NCBI RefSeq assembly: GCF_024868665.1
Contig: NC_079906.1
Location: forward strand, 12,524,807-12,588,806
DNA from: Triplophysa rosa
Taxonomy: Eukaryota > Chordata > Actinopteri > Cypriniformes > Nemacheilidae
Direction of reading: 5' to 3'
DNA: 64,000 nt
Shown here: positions 33,708-46,452 of the stretch, one piece after another
Numbering within the stretch: the stretch's first letter is position 1
How the letters are laid out: each line of letters begins with the position of its first letter
The notes under the pieces: model-generated
Seen by the model: the letters and a program-made list of their open reading frames with translations, nothing else
Databases searched by the model: none
Told to the model about the DNA's origin: nothing
Program-made: the position numbers and the translations under genes

Positions 33708-36639
33708 TGCTGTGATATTTGCATTGTGCATATTTGTATTCAAGCCAGTTGTAGATCATCTCTCCCACATACCACAGTAAACTTTCGGTGACCCAGATAT
33801 TGTATACCCGGCCTTCAATCTTCACAAACCAGTCACAACAAACATGTTAAAAAAGCAGCAGAATATAATCTGTCAGGAACACAGGTATAACTGATCTCTC
33901 CAAAATGTCTTTTATTTATCAGTTCATAAGCAGGGCTTTGTTTGTTTATATATTTTGTAGGGGAATATCACATACTGTACTGTATGCACATGTTTGTGCT
34001 TCACATCTACAGTATATGTATATGGATGTTTTCTTTTTAAAAGTGCTTTTTCTACATAAGAACATTAGGCAGTCATTAGTAAGATGTAATAGAGAACGTG
34101 AATAAGATGCATCAAAGTAAAGTTTTAGATTTTCATGAACACCAGAGATGAGTCAATAACAGTTTTCGCTCTTATTGTCTTTGTCTCTGCCTCATACCAG
34201 AAGCGTCTCTTTGGTGCTTTAAAGCTGTAAGGAGGATTATGACAATCAAGGAAAGCTTTTGAAAGTAATTATATTTTCTCTGTATTTCTGTATTTCTCTG
34301 TATTGATTGATTAGTGGTGCTTTCAAACAAAGGAAAAAAACATGAGTTCCGGAACACATTTAAACATTTGAAAACTTTTATTTAATTGGCCTGTAAGTGC
34401 CTCTTAATGGCCATTGAAAACCTCATGTCCATTACAAAGGCATTACAGTCACACCCACATACCGCTCAAAAAGTATAAACATAAATATCTGTATTACATA
34501 ATAAAATAGTAAAACCATGTGTTTTCAATATATAAAAAGTAGCACTTTCAATGTCCTTAATAGAATAATTCACCCAAAATTGTACGCTCTTCCATGTTAT
34601 TGCAACCCCTATTATTTTTCTAAGTAAAACAAAAAACAAATAAATCCATTTAATGAAAGTGGATAGTGAAGTATTTTTGAATGGACTATTCCAAAGAAAT
34701 TACTGTGAGTTCATAAATTGAAAAATTAATAATTTTATAATTGAGAATATAATAACACAAACATTAATGCAAACTCTAAAACATTTTTCCATTAATAAAT
34801 GAACTGCGCACTAATGTAATCTTGGCTGTGATGTCATCACACTTACATTAATAGACTCTAGCAACACCCCTGACATCTGCCAAGAAATAGTACTGAGATC
34901 ATCCTCTTATGAGAGAAAATAATGTATGTCACCACCCACACATACCATTAGACATTAGAGAATCTATCATTCAGCACAAAGTATACTAACTCACCTGAGA
35001 TGTTTGCGTCTCATGTCAATTATGTCTATAGGCCATAACACCATATAACATCAAACTAAGAAATCTACAGATCCTGATAGTTTCACACATTCCCGAAGCC
35101 ACATGCTGTTTAGTGAGAATATCAGCCTACTTCTTCATTTGTAAATTTGTGTGTGCGCGCGTGTGTGTAGTGTGTGTATTATGTCTTTGAGAACAGACGG
35201 ATATCGAGTGGCTTTAAAACAGCACCAATAAACAACACTCATTAAACTTATGCTTTTAGTCAGGGCCAAGTACAGTCAATTCCTGGTAGCCACCCTGACA
35301 AACAGAAAAATTGAGAAAGACATACATAGATCGATGGACAAGGAAGAAAATGTGACCTTTGTGCAAAGAGATTAACAACAATCGTCTCAAATTTTCTACA
35401 CTTTCTGTTAACATTTTTGTGAATTTTACGTTGAAATGTTTCTTTGTTTGAATTTTTTAAAATCTAAAACTTCAAATTAGACTTTGAATCTCCGATTATC
35501 AATATGTTAAAAGAGAGAGAGTGATTTCTAAAAATAGAACTCTGATAGGACCATTGGGACCAACACATGTTCATGAATATTAATGAACCCACAACACACC
35601 TTCCAGCATTATAAACAGATCTCTCTCTCTCTCTCTCTCTTTCATCTCTCTCTGTCATTTTCCCTTTATCTGTCTCTCTCTTCATCTCTCTCTCACGTTT
35701 TATTGTTTCTTTTCCTTACATTGATGAATAAATTACTGACCAAATTATTGGATGTACAGCATTGGAGTTTGTGCTAAATAACCTTTACTTTTTACTCTCT
35801 TTTTTTACTCTTTTTTTCCTGCGTATGTAAATTTGCGTGTACTGTATTTTGGAAAATATATTACATTTGCCGAGCATACTCAACCCTATTTGCATATTTC
35901 AGTTTGACATACACATGCTGAGTCTGTTTGAGGTGAGAATTAGAGGTTACAGCGTAATGAATTAATAATCAGTTACCCCTCCCCTTTCCCCTCCCAACCT
36001 CTTACATTCCTCTGGGATTCCTCCCCTATTAATATTCATCCTCTGTCAACTCCAATTTTCCTGTCCTCAAAGTTGCAGTGTTCACACCGGGATAACACAC
36101 ATGGGCCTTTGTGTCTAACATGTTACCGACTAAAAAGTTCCATAACTGTCGGATTACATACACTGGTGTACTGTGATGCGTTTGTGCGTGTTCAGGTTCG
36201 ACTGTACATGTGAGAGCCACATGTTTTTAAATGATACTGATAAATATAGTAAATATGTAAAAGAAGCTTGTGGGATAGTTTGAAAGACTTTTAAATCAGC
36301 GAAATGTTTTGCTAATGTTATGTGTATACTGTTCCTATAGTCCAAATGGATATTCAAAAGGTAATGATGTCATCATTTACATGTAGTGGACTCCATTTTT
36401 ACTTCCCGTGTGTTAGACAAACACCTACTGTGTTGCACACTTTTGCAGTCGAGATCAAGTGCCACACTAGGGGGTAAAAAGCTGAAGAGCCCTATTTTCC
36501 TCTGTGATTGAAATGCACATTTAGCCAAACCGCGCAGACCGTAAGGATGTCGCTTAAGTGGCTTTGTGTGTATCCGTGCACACATCGAGGGAGCAAAAAA
36601 TTACTAATTTAAATGTGCGAGCGCAAACCGTGTTAGAAG
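33708..36639. other. Gene-free sequence with CT and GT tracts
   Basis: No gene recognised. A CT-rich tract lies at about 35622-35696 and a TGTG/GCGC tract near 35150-35178. A possible left-end fragment of the Angel-like family (AATAATTCACCCAAAATTG) sits near 34562. Confidence 0.45.
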
Positions 36640-37190
36640 TCAAATGAGGGCCGGTTTCCCCTGGCTGCGGTGAAACAAACAATCTCGCAGTCTGTGTGTA
36701 TCTGCAGCTGCTATGGCTGAATGTGGCATTTAGTACATGCTCAATCCGTTCTGTTTACCTAACAGCACAGCAGACAAATGTCATTAAACTCTCATTCTCC
36801 CTGCATATAATTGACCCACGCTTCCTCTCTGAAAGGACAGGCTGTGTGCCTGAACGGCTGAGCTAATAGATTCGGGGCTGCTGGATCTGATTATCAGGCA
36901 ACATGCATTCCTCCCCCAGAGTTCTCGCAGAGAGCCTTGGAGATTCAGGGTGGCATCATTAAAGCCATACAGAGACCAACAGAAAACTCAACCTTGTGTG
37001 AAGCTCACACATTATGGCCTTCCTCAAGGCTTCCTGTTGCTTCAGATCTTATTTGCCTCAAGCAAGGCTCTCTCACAGGCCTTGAGTGCAGTCAGGCAGC
37101 TGCAGGTATCTGTCTATTTCCACACTCTTGCCACACAAAGCGTGTTCACCTCTGGGTTTAAAAATTTCACATTCTACGTTCGTCAGAACA
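36640..37190. promoter_or_regulatory. Candidate conserved non-coding block
   Basis: This repeat-free, more GC-balanced stretch stands out from its AT-rich surroundings, with words such as GATCTGATTATCAGGCAACATG and GCAGCTGCTATGG (E-box-like CAGCTG). Overlapping frames of 70-80 codons have no domain. Regulatory function is conjecture. Confidence 0.3.
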
Positions 37191-37954
37191 GATGAAATAC
37201 TATTGATGCACCTCTTTCAAATGCACATTAATTAAAATTCAGCATCTCTGGTTTCTACCCCTCAAGCCATCTGAAACAACAGCGCAAATCCCTACATACA
37301 AAGACACAAACTTTTTTTACATCTACCATACTGTAATATATGAACTAGGACATCCATCCATTTTACAGCAGTACTTAATGCAATAAATACGAGGACCAGC
37401 ACAAATAAAGATATTTTTAATCCAGCAACTTTTCCTAAATTATTACAAATACATTATAATATTACATACTACTGCTGTATTGCTTAAAAGTGAATATGAA
37501 CTTGTTTTCTTTGCTGATTTGAGGTCTGCAAAAAATTGTGTTCCCCTAGGATTTTGGATGATGTCACACGCTAATTAACATATTTGTGATGTCACCACAT
37601 AGTACTGAGTAGCAGACCCATCTCGATTGTACTCTTAACATTCTGTAAGCCTATTTTAATACAGCTTATTGACCAATAAAGCAGAATCCTGTTATATGTC
37701 ATCTGGCTGGTCTGAGTGAATGAGGTGCACAGATTAACATACTACACGAGTGATGGTCGAGGATTTGTCTGCGTCTGCACTGTGTGAGGATAAACACATA
37801 AACTTCATGTCGAGAGTTGCTCTGAGAGTTTATTTTATGAACATTTTACGGTTTGACTGAAGCTATCGTCAAACACACAAAAACTCCAGCGTCTTCCCGA
37901 CGACCCGTCAAAATAAAAGTCCCGTTAACTAAACTTGAACATTCAAAGGAAAAA
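37191..37954. other. Gene-free sequence, nothing recognised
   Basis: AT-rich with no supported gene or repeat ends. Confidence 0.4.
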
Positions 37955-38115
37955 TTACTGTAGTATTTGCTAAAGAAAATTGTAGTACCCTTGTAATAAA
38001 TTGATAAACTGGAGTAAACACTGTAGTATACTATAGCAAGGTTCAAAAACACTATAGTATCTAGGAATTTTACTGCAGTTTACTATAGTAAATAACACTA
38101 TAGTAACCTACAGTG
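37955..38115. repeat. CTATAGTA-type palindromic repeat
   Basis: Many short self-complementary words (CTGTAGTATACTATAGC, CACTATAGTA, TTTACTATAGTAAATA, CACTATAGTAACCTACAGTG) form a compact fold-back repeat. It resembles in style the array at 1-660 but uses different words. Confidence 0.6.
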
Positions 38116-38609
38116 ATTTATGTGGACAAATATACCTCTATTGTATAGTAAAACAATTAAATACACAGAACTTAGAAAAAATAAAAGTAATTTGGGTAAA
38201 CAAAAAATTACTGTATATGGCCCTAATTTATCCATCTATGTAACATTAATGTCATTTGTCAGTTACCTGTATAGTATGTCATGTGATGAACTGCATTTGC
38301 ATATCTTTTTTAATGACGATAACAGACATTTTATACTTGTGCTACAACTGTTTGGCCTGTGCTACAAAACTTTTAACCTTTGTAGCACCAGTGCTATGTG
38401 CAAAAAAGTTTAACGTAAAGCCCTTACACTAATAATAATTACTGCTTGCCCTTGGCCTATAGCAATCATGGAGAGTATTAACAAATTTAGGTGGTCGCAG
38501 CTGACACTAGGTAAAACGCTTATAAGCAAACTTGATCAATCAGGATGCGAAACAATTACATTGACACTTCAAATGAAATATAATTTTTTATCTTCGGTCA
38601 AGTAATATC
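38116..38609. other. Gene-free sequence, nothing recognised
   Basis: A 97-codon frame at 38120-38413 shows no domain. Nothing else was recognised. Confidence 0.4.
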
Positions 38610-38613
38610 TTAA

Positions 38614-40018
38614 AGGTGCCATGAAGTAAAATCACAATTTTAACCCGAGCTTTTGTTATATAAGAGGGAATAGTATTCACGCGAACATCATGTAAGTGTC
38701 AGAACTGAAAACGCCCTTGTTACTGAGATTACATCTGTTATTGACACCAGGCCCAGCGAACGCCAGGTTCTGGAATGCACCTATCTATGACGACATTGAT
38801 AGGTTGACCACCGCCTCCAAAGAAAAATATCAACCACTACGTCTATAGCCCTGCCCACTGGTTCGCGCATGACAGAACTGAAGTACCACAAGTGGTGTGG
38901 AACCAGATAGCTAGCAAGCAATAAAAAAACATGCCGTTAAAGATAGCTAAATATTGTGCCATCCCTGGTTGTGGAAGAACACAGTCGCTGCGCTAACCTT
39001 CCTTCGGATTCCGATATTAGGAATGCGTGGTTAAAGTTTATTTTTAAAGACGTTCCAGCTCACGTGGGAAAACATGGAGCGTTTGTTCGTTTAATTTCTC
39101 TGAGGATTCCTTCGTGAACAAGGCAGATTGAATTAAAAAGCAGTGCTGTCTGTGCCGTCAATATTGGATCCGATAGGAATGGCGCAGCAATGTTATGTGA
39201 GTAAAACATATTTGTCACTATTGCTTTGTTAGAGATCGCTTGATATGCCCTGATAGTATTACCTGGGGAGCACTAGTCATTTGTAATAATTGTAATCGGC
39301 ATCTCTGTGATTTGGCGGGCTCATACATCATTTTACAAGGTTCTATCCACCGTTTCCGAATAATGGAGGTTGTTTTGAAGTGTTTTGGTATTATTTCGGG
39401 TGCTGGGTCATATCCATAAGTTACCGGGAGTCTCACATTTGTTTATTTATCATGGAAACTCACGTAACATTTGAGACCCGCGATCGCGGTGATCTTTTGT
39501 CCGGTTCGGGATCACTGGTCTCAAATGCTGACAGGTACGGTCATATATCATTAAACGCAATACATAGGATATACAAACTATACGCAAAGCCTTGCCATCA
39601 CATCCGGGAAATAAGTCAGTAAATTTCAAAAATCATCCTGTGCGAATGCATCACATGAAATACTGATGTGGGGAGGTAATTTATAAATCACAGGAGGTCT
39701 CCAGATAATACTAATGCCCTGCGAAAACTGTGAATGGTGCTAATGTGTAACCTAATGTTACGTCTCGAACCAAATTCACAGAAGGTTCCAACTACGCAAA
39801 CTGCTATCCAATCAAAGCGGTGGGCGTTTACTTATAAGGTCTTCAATGCGGCACGCCCATTAAAACCGAGTGTTTGCAGAGCTGGCTTCAAAATCTGGGT
39901 AGAAAATAGCCTATTACTTATTGATTTTGATGATTTTGAATGTAAAAACCACGCGAACATCATAAGTAGACCTCGTACAACAGTATAAAACAATAAACAA
40001 AACCACGTCACTGCACCT
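38614..40018 (+). mobile_element. TTAA-type DNA transposon with THAP exon, copy 3
   Basis: TTAA lies at 38610-38613 and 40019-40022. The left end AGGTGCCATGAAGT and the right end read in reverse AGGTGCAGTGACGT match at 11 of 14 positions. The 1405-bp interior holds a broken THAP zinc-finger exon (38931 to about 39200). No transposase catalytic region was recognised, so the copy is non-autonomous or internally deleted. TTAA plus THAP points to Kolobok; piggyBac also uses TTAA but does not normally carry THAP. Confidence 0.75.
38931..39200 (+). pseudogene. Broken THAP zinc-finger exon
   Basis: From an ATG the first frame reads MPLKIAKYCAIPGCGRTQS with the first two zinc-ligand cysteines. A shift then leads to LPSDSDIRNAWLKFIF, the THAP LP...W core. 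A return to the first frame gives VCSFNFSEDSF, where the canonical C-x2-H has become C-x2-N. A third frame continues to a donor-like GTGAGT near 39198. THAP domains bind DNA in transposases of the P/Kolobok type and in domesticated vertebrate proteins. Two frameshifts, stops and the lost zinc ligand show it is dead. Confidence 0.72.
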
Positions 40019-40022
40019 TTAA

Positions 40023-43000
40023 CTCAGAAAAGTGAATGACAAATTTACTTGTCCGAAGGACAACCGCATGTCAATGCTTAATGTCAAGCCCTACACACAC
40101 ACACACACCTTAAAGAGCAGCGATTTTGGCTCTATTCTTTCACACAGCACAGCCTCTTTCTGTGTAACCATGTGCTTATTTACAGATAAACGGTGTTCAT
40201 GCTTATATGTCCAAACATTCGATAACAGTGAATAAGGAAACACTGTTTTGTACTCTTTCATTCACGAGTTGGAATCCGTACAGTGAACTGAATGTGCTTC
40301 TTCTCCCTGCCGCTCACTGCACACAGTAGATGCCGAGAGAGACGATCGCTGCACCGGAAAAGCAAGACCCCGCACTCGCAGGGCAGTAGTATAGTACTGC
40401 CGACACTTTCATATTGAATGAAAAGTAAGGTTTATCCAAAAAGTTGTTAAATCTAGTGAAAGAGTTGCTAATTTAGCAACAATGGCCGGACAAATGAGAA
40501 ATTAATGAAAAACACTGCATCTCTGTAGTCACGCCACAGGAAAATGATACTATATGAATACTATAGACGGTTTCAAAGCAACAACATAGACAAACGTTAC
40601 TGCGCATGCATGCTTTTGTGGCCTGAATGTAACTTCTGCTACACATCCGCAAAGAATAGAGTTCCTGCAGATTATTTCTGATAACAAGCAAAAGACACAG
40701 AGAAGAACCATTACTTAGCTAAACTTGCCTCTCCAATATTTTGAATTTAGACTGCTGTAACCAAGTTCCCACAGTGTTCTGAAAATCACACTGAAAATTC
40801 TTATGTAGCAGCCACTGTAATTGCCCAACATATGCACTTCCTTATAATTATTCTTCCTGCAAGTGTCCATGAATGAAATGTAAATGTAAAAGTCATTAGC
40901 CAAAAGCGCCTGTTTGCTGACACGAACCACTATCACAGATGTTGTTTTGACACTGTGCTGGCATGATCATTTAGTTGACAAAATGTTTGAAGCACACAGG
41001 TTTTTTCATGTCATTTTATCACTTACCGGTCTTACTGAGCTCACACTGTTTTAATCTGAACTAATATTTAATGTCAGGTTTCAGAGGGTTTATGAGTTAT
41101 CATGTTTCCTTGAGGGCCTGACTCTAATTTTCCACCTTTCTGCTCTATTGATTCCTAATTAAAAAAAAAACAAGTTTTGCCTGAAAACAAGATCATGTCA
41201 GAACGTTTCAGCGCTCTCATAGATCACTTCTGAACATGTAAAGCCCAAGGAGCAATGGTTAGATTGTCTTAAGTTGAACTCTGATTTATTTTATGAAATC
41301 AACGGTGAGGAGGAACACTTGTTTTATTGGAGCTGTTCTTTTGAACTCAATTGGGTGGATGAAAGCATTACACAGGTTTTCTTCGTCTACCATAAACTTC
41401 AGACTCTAAATCATATTTTAAAAAGAGGCCAGAGGGAAAGAAATTGGTGGTGGTAAATTCACTACACCAAAATCTAATTTTCCCACAAAACTGAGATGTG
41501 AGCAGAGCCGTCCATTAGTTTCTCAACCCCAATCGTATTACTAGTCCATCTGTTATATTAGTGTATTAAAATCTAAGCAAAAGAAAAGTGTGTATTAATA
41601 AAGTTAATCCTACAATTTTAAAAGAAGGGATCTTTGTTTTTACTGGTCAGAAAGACCAAACCTACACAAAAACATCTTTCTCTAATAAAAAATAAGGTAA
41701 CCTGAATTCTTACAGAATGCAAGGTATCTGCTATTAAGAGCACTAAAAAAGATTTTTCCTGGGATTCCAGACGTCCTTAACTTCCACTTATCAGGTTTAA
41801 CCTTGACCAATGAGATGTCCATTTTCACTTCTTTCTCTGTGAACCTCAGCAATCATTATGTCTTGAACTCACAACTCCTCCTGACCCAAAACCAAAGCTT
41901 TTTACAGATCTAGCAGGTTTGATCCAAGACCCCTCGTGAAGATCTGCCCTTTCATTCACAGCTGACAGATTGGACTGTCACATTCTACCTCTCGCTATCG
42001 GATGAATGAATGGAAGGGTCGTCCCTAATGGAGAAACCATGTTCTCTCATTCTCGTGTGAGCTTTCTCCACCTTTCACCATAGTCCACAGAGAACATCTT
42101 CTCAAAATGGAGAGAGACTTCCACCCAAACGTAAGCATCTACTCAAAAGGAAGAAGAGAAGAAGAAGAAGGCAGGGAATATGTGTACCTCCTCTTCCTCT
42201 TTTGCTTATTCTGCCTTTATGCTATGAATGTGGCACTTGACATATTGTGCACTATAATTGCTCAAAAATCTTTTTGGTCTCTCTATCCATGAAATGTGGC
42301 GGAGATGAGCACAATGATTCTGTAAGTGCTTGGACAGATTAATATTTAATAGGTTTTTTTTCTCTTGGTTTGTGAATAAGTGAACAGAAGAACTGATGGA
42401 TGAGGAGGGACCTATAGACCAGGCGAAACAAGCTGTCATCTAACATATAGAAAGTCATCATTTAGATATCTGCATAAACTTTAAACATGTGCATGTTTAA
42501 CTGGTAATTCAGATCTGAATATTGTGACATTGGTGACTCTTGTGTTTCATGATGAAATCATGTGCATTTTTGCTCATTTTCTTAATGTCAACATACTGTA
42601 AAAGCCATTCGAAAATCATTTTACGTCAGTAATTTCTGTATTTGGATAAAATATTAAACAAGATGTTAGATAGAATAAAGTGAGTATGACTGAGTGTGAG
42701 AATTTACACTGAGAGTAAGGTTTATAATATTCTTGGCCCAAGAGATGTACTGCAGTAATACATCTGCATTACTCTAAAATCTCATAGTACTGAAATTAGA
42801 ATTTTAATCACAAAGCACACTTTGTTGAGAGGTAAAATATTTGATAATGCCCTGAAGACATTTTCAGGCAGTGGACTTTGATGCAGTTTACTATATTATG
42901 AGAATTATGAATATTTCAGATGTTTTTTATTTTGCAGACACTAAAGTAGGTGCCCAAATTCTAAATACATACTTTGTTTGGACAAAATCTGTCTATTAGT

Positions 43001-43484
43001 TTATTAAGAGAAGCCTGTAGAATAACAAAGCCACTTGTATAATAATAAATCAATCAAGATGTTTTCACAGCTAAATACATCATGGTGTGTGTGTTCATTT
43101 TTAAAGCAAGCCTTAAAGAGAAATTTAGTTTCTGTAGGTTAGGAAAAAATATCTCTGATCCGATGGCCCTGCTCAACACATTAGACATGGTGTAAATTCT
43201 CCCCTGGCTCTCAGTAAATGAATGAATGTAATACAACTCAAGAACACAACAGGAAATGAGATTGTGTCCTTTTTCACAGTGTATTTTTCACAGTTTATGC
43301 ATTAACTGAAAAGATAAATCTACTCTTAACATTGTTACAGAAGCATTCATAGTAAAAATGCATCACTAATGCATTAAAAATAAATTAACAGGAGACCATT
43401 CGCAAACCTTGACAGATTGTCATCCAGATGTTGTGACAATTAAATCACCGTGGACCATTTTCATATTGTTTTTGGTAGGTTAAT

Positions 43485-43543
<59 letters not shown>

Positions 43544-44395
43544 ACAAACACACTATGCCTTATTTGAGGGTGGAAATGGTCTTCCTGGGCCACTGTTCTA
43601 ATTTGGCCATGACATTATAAGATTTTAATATATACAGAGAAGTAATATACACATAATGTGGTACATTTAAATTACTGTTACATTTTAAATAGAATCTCAC
43701 CTCTAAATACTGTCATTTTCTCCCAGACTGTATTCCTCCACCTACTAATGATGATGCCAGGGCCCCGCCCACTCTGAATTCATCTGCTGACTTTGTGTTT
43801 TGAACTCTCAACCTGACAGTCTGGCAGAAACTCCATCAAGAACATTGAAAGACTATCCTTTGGTGGGTTTCTATGTTTGTATGTATTTCAGGATTTTAAA
43901 GAAGGTTTAACTCTGACCCACATTACTGCACTGATCTCTACGCCAAGACACAAGGGATTAAATTAAACACGACTAAACCGCACACAGGCACACGCTGCGT
44001 GAGAACAGGGAATACAGCCAGAACTGAGCAAGAGATGCTGCCTGCGTTCTTCGACGCTGCCCTGTGCCCAATATAAGACGTTTATTGCCTCAATGAGCAA
44101 GTAGAGCACCTTGTCCAATTTAAAGGACATATGAATTACATATCACAGCACACACACAATACTCTCTCTTTCTCATGGCTATGCCCCCAGTGCTATTAGT
44201 CTGGTGCATTTATGATGGTATGAGGTTGAAAAGGAGGACAGAACTGAGACAGAATGAGCACCACTGTATGAGTTACATCGCATTGTATTATTTTACTTCT
44301 CTCTGAAGTACTGGGCTCTGATTGGTCAATTCAGCATTAAATTGGTCCAATCTGTAAAAAAAGACACTTTCTGTGAGCTATATAAACAGAAATAA
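40023..44395. other. Long gene-free stretch with a pure TC tract
   Basis: About 4.4 kb without a supported gene, repeat end or RNA gene. Open frames are short (73 codons at most). A pure (TC)27 tract lies at 43487-43540. Short CA runs occur near 40092. Confidence 0.45.
43487..43540. repeat. Pure (TC)27 microsatellite
   Basis: An uninterrupted TC dinucleotide run with the purine complement on the minus strand. It is capable of triplex (H-DNA) formation in principle. Confidence 0.95.
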
Positions 44396-44728
44396 ACTGT
44401 AAAAAAACAATATTGTAAAATTACAGGATATAAGGATATATATTAAATCATTTTCCACATTTTTTTGTACATTTGTCTTTTTCTGTAATTTTACAGTTTT
44501 TGGCGGTATTTCAAAAATAAACTGTAAAGAAAGAAATCTTTAAAAAAAACAGAAATTTTCTGGCAGCTGGGTGCTATTTTCCCGGTTTTTCTTGTAAATT
44601 TATTTTTCTGTAATTTTACTCTTTTTGGACCATACTTAAAAAATACATAAAAAGAAAACAATTTCGGGTTTTTTTGCATTTTGCTTGAAAGATCTGTAGA
44701 AAATAACAGAAACTGGGTTTTTTACAGT
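44396..44728. mobile_element. ACTGTAAAAAA-ended MITE
   Basis: The left end ACTGTAAAAAAAC and the right end GTTTTTTACAGT are inverted repeats. The interior contains repeated TTTCTGTAATTTTACAGTTT and TTCTGGCAGCTGG words known from dispersed fish repeats. No coding capacity. Confidence 0.65.
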
Positions 44729-45180
44729 GATATATTTAATGTACTTTAAGTATGTGTATTTTTACAACTGTGTGTTTTTGTAATTTTGAGAAAGCTTTAA
44801 ACAAAACTACAAGACAATATAAAGAACTAAATACAGTAGCTAATCTGCCCGGCTTGATCGGCTGCCTGTACATTACAATGTTTTCATTTTAGTGGCTGGA
44901 GACCACAAACACTTGTGCTCAAGGTTCCTAAAGGACTGAAATATGCATAACATGGTATTTGTCTTGGCATGGCTGATCATGTAAATTTGCAGAGGTGCAG
45001 AACAGATTTATACTGCCACCTGCTGGCTATCATCTCCATAGAGAAAGGACAAGATTCAACAAAAGGACAAGATTTCATACTGTGAGAAAACTCAATAAGC
45101 TCAAACCTAGCTGCAAGATATGTCAAGTCCTGCCACAACAAAAGAACAACCAGCACAACATAACAAAACACTGACACAAC
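44729..45180. other. Short gene-free gap
   Basis: It contains a fragment GGCTGCCTGTACATTA (near 44859) shared with the repeat ending at about 8655. Otherwise unremarkable. Confidence 0.4.
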
Positions 45181-45388
45181 ACAGACAAACTGACACTATG
45201 ACAGGGTCACCCTAACTGAGAACTTTGATCATTACTTTTCTCTTTAGATTAATATGTATATATAGATACTTATATACTTTTATTTTATCTTAATCGGTAT
45301 TTGTGCAGAATGTTTATATTTAATTTTCCTGTGCTTTGGCAATGTAAAATTTGTTTTATCATGCCAATAAAGCTTCTTTGAATCTTGA
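45181..45388 (+). mobile_element. 3' end of a truncated non-LTR retrotransposon
   Basis: The segment ends TTTATCATGCCAATAAAGC followed by TTCTTTGAATCTTGAG. This resembles the 3' terminus (CATGCCAATAAAG plus a GAAT-type tail) of LINE copies dispersed in cypriniform fish. No coding region is left, the 5' boundary is uncertain, and the clade is not assigned. Confidence 0.45.
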
Positions 45389-45399
45389 GATGTCATTAA

Positions 45400-45705
45400 A
45401 GTAGTTCACCTTCAAAATAAAAATTATGTCATCATTCACTCACCCTGTTGTCATTTTAAACCTGTGTGATTTTTTCCTCTGCAAAACACAAAAGAATATA
45501 TTTTGAAAAATGTTGGTTGCCAAAAACCATTGGTCCCCACTGACTTCTATTGTATGGACACAAAGCCAATGGGGACCAACGGTTTTCTATTACCAACATT
45601 TTTCAAATTATTTGTGTTCTGCAGAAAAAAATGAAGTCAGATTTGAAATGACAAGAGGGCGTGTAAATAATGATCGATTTTTCATTTTGAAGGTGAACTA
45701 ACCCT
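45400..45705. mobile_element. Angel-like palindromic MITE, complete copy
   Basis: TTAA lies at 45396-45399 and 45706-45709. The stem AAAACCATTGGTCCCCACTG is answered by GGGGACCAACGGTTTT. The copy shares its loop (TATGGACACAAAGCCAATG) with the copy at 6284. Its right TTAA is part of the target of the adjoining hAT-like MITE. Confidence 0.85.
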
Positions 45706-45710
45706 TTAAG

Positions 45711-46169
45711 TAGGGATGTAACGATTCACTCAGCTCACGATGCGATGCGATTCACGATTCTGATCTCACGATGCGATTTATTCACGATTTACTCACGATT
45801 TATTTTGAAAAAATTAGTTGAAACAAATTAGAAATGAACAACGTCCCTTGCATTATTTCTTAAATGCTTCACGTTTCTTTGTATGATAAAATAATGTTTT
45901 ATTTCAAATAACAAAACTAAACTGCAATTTTATAACAAATTAATAATAGAAAAAGTCTCTTTAATATAAACAAACTAATACTGTATGTGCTTTTCTTGGA
46001 TTTTTTTGCATTTAAGAAATATCAGCATCCACGTTTAGGTTTGCAGTGAAAATAGCGGCCCCTGCTGTCCAAAAAATGTATTGCGATTCAGTTCAAGCCT
46101 CAACCGATTTGAATCGTCGCTCATTATAACCGATTTTCAACCGGCTCACGGTGAATCGTTACATCCCTA
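45711..46169. mobile_element. hAT-like MITE with 8-bp target duplication
   Basis: The inverted ends TAGGGATGTAACGATTCAC and its complement close a 459-bp element. The flanking 8-mer CCTTTAAG occurs exactly at 45703-45710 and 46170-46177. Internal CACGATGCGAT/ATTCACGATT words repeat. An 8-bp duplication is diagnostic of hAT transposons. No transposase is encoded. Confidence 0.88.
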
Positions 46170-46177
46170 CCTTTAAG

Positions 46178-46447
46178 TATAGTCAACTGGTAACAACATA
46201 CTATAACTAAAATTATAGTAATTGTAATCTCACATTCTTTTTAGGAGGAATAAGGTTGCAGTGAAGAGTGTCTGTTTATATGGTGATACTTGTTAGTTTG
46301 CTACTATTGTCACGTCATGGAACAATTAAAGGGAACTCAAACACAGAAGCAAAACATCTCATATCCTGAAGTGCTTTCTCTCTAACACCAAGACTCTACC
46401 ATTGAGAGTGAGAAACTGGAAAATGCTTGTCCCTTCATCTGTGTGGT
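46178..46447. other. Short gene-free gap
   Basis: Nothing was recognised between the hAT-like MITE and the solo LTR. Confidence 0.4.
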
Positions 46448-46452
46448 CTAAT

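Noticed and set aside
35622..35700. CRISPR-like or structured tandem array
   Set aside because: Simple CT microsatellite with irregular TCAT interruptions. No spacer-repeat architecture, and the genome is eukaryotic.
38931..39200. Functional host THAP-domain gene
   Set aside because: The exon is broken by frameshifts and stops, has lost the zinc-ligand histidine, and lies inside a TTAA-flanked element.
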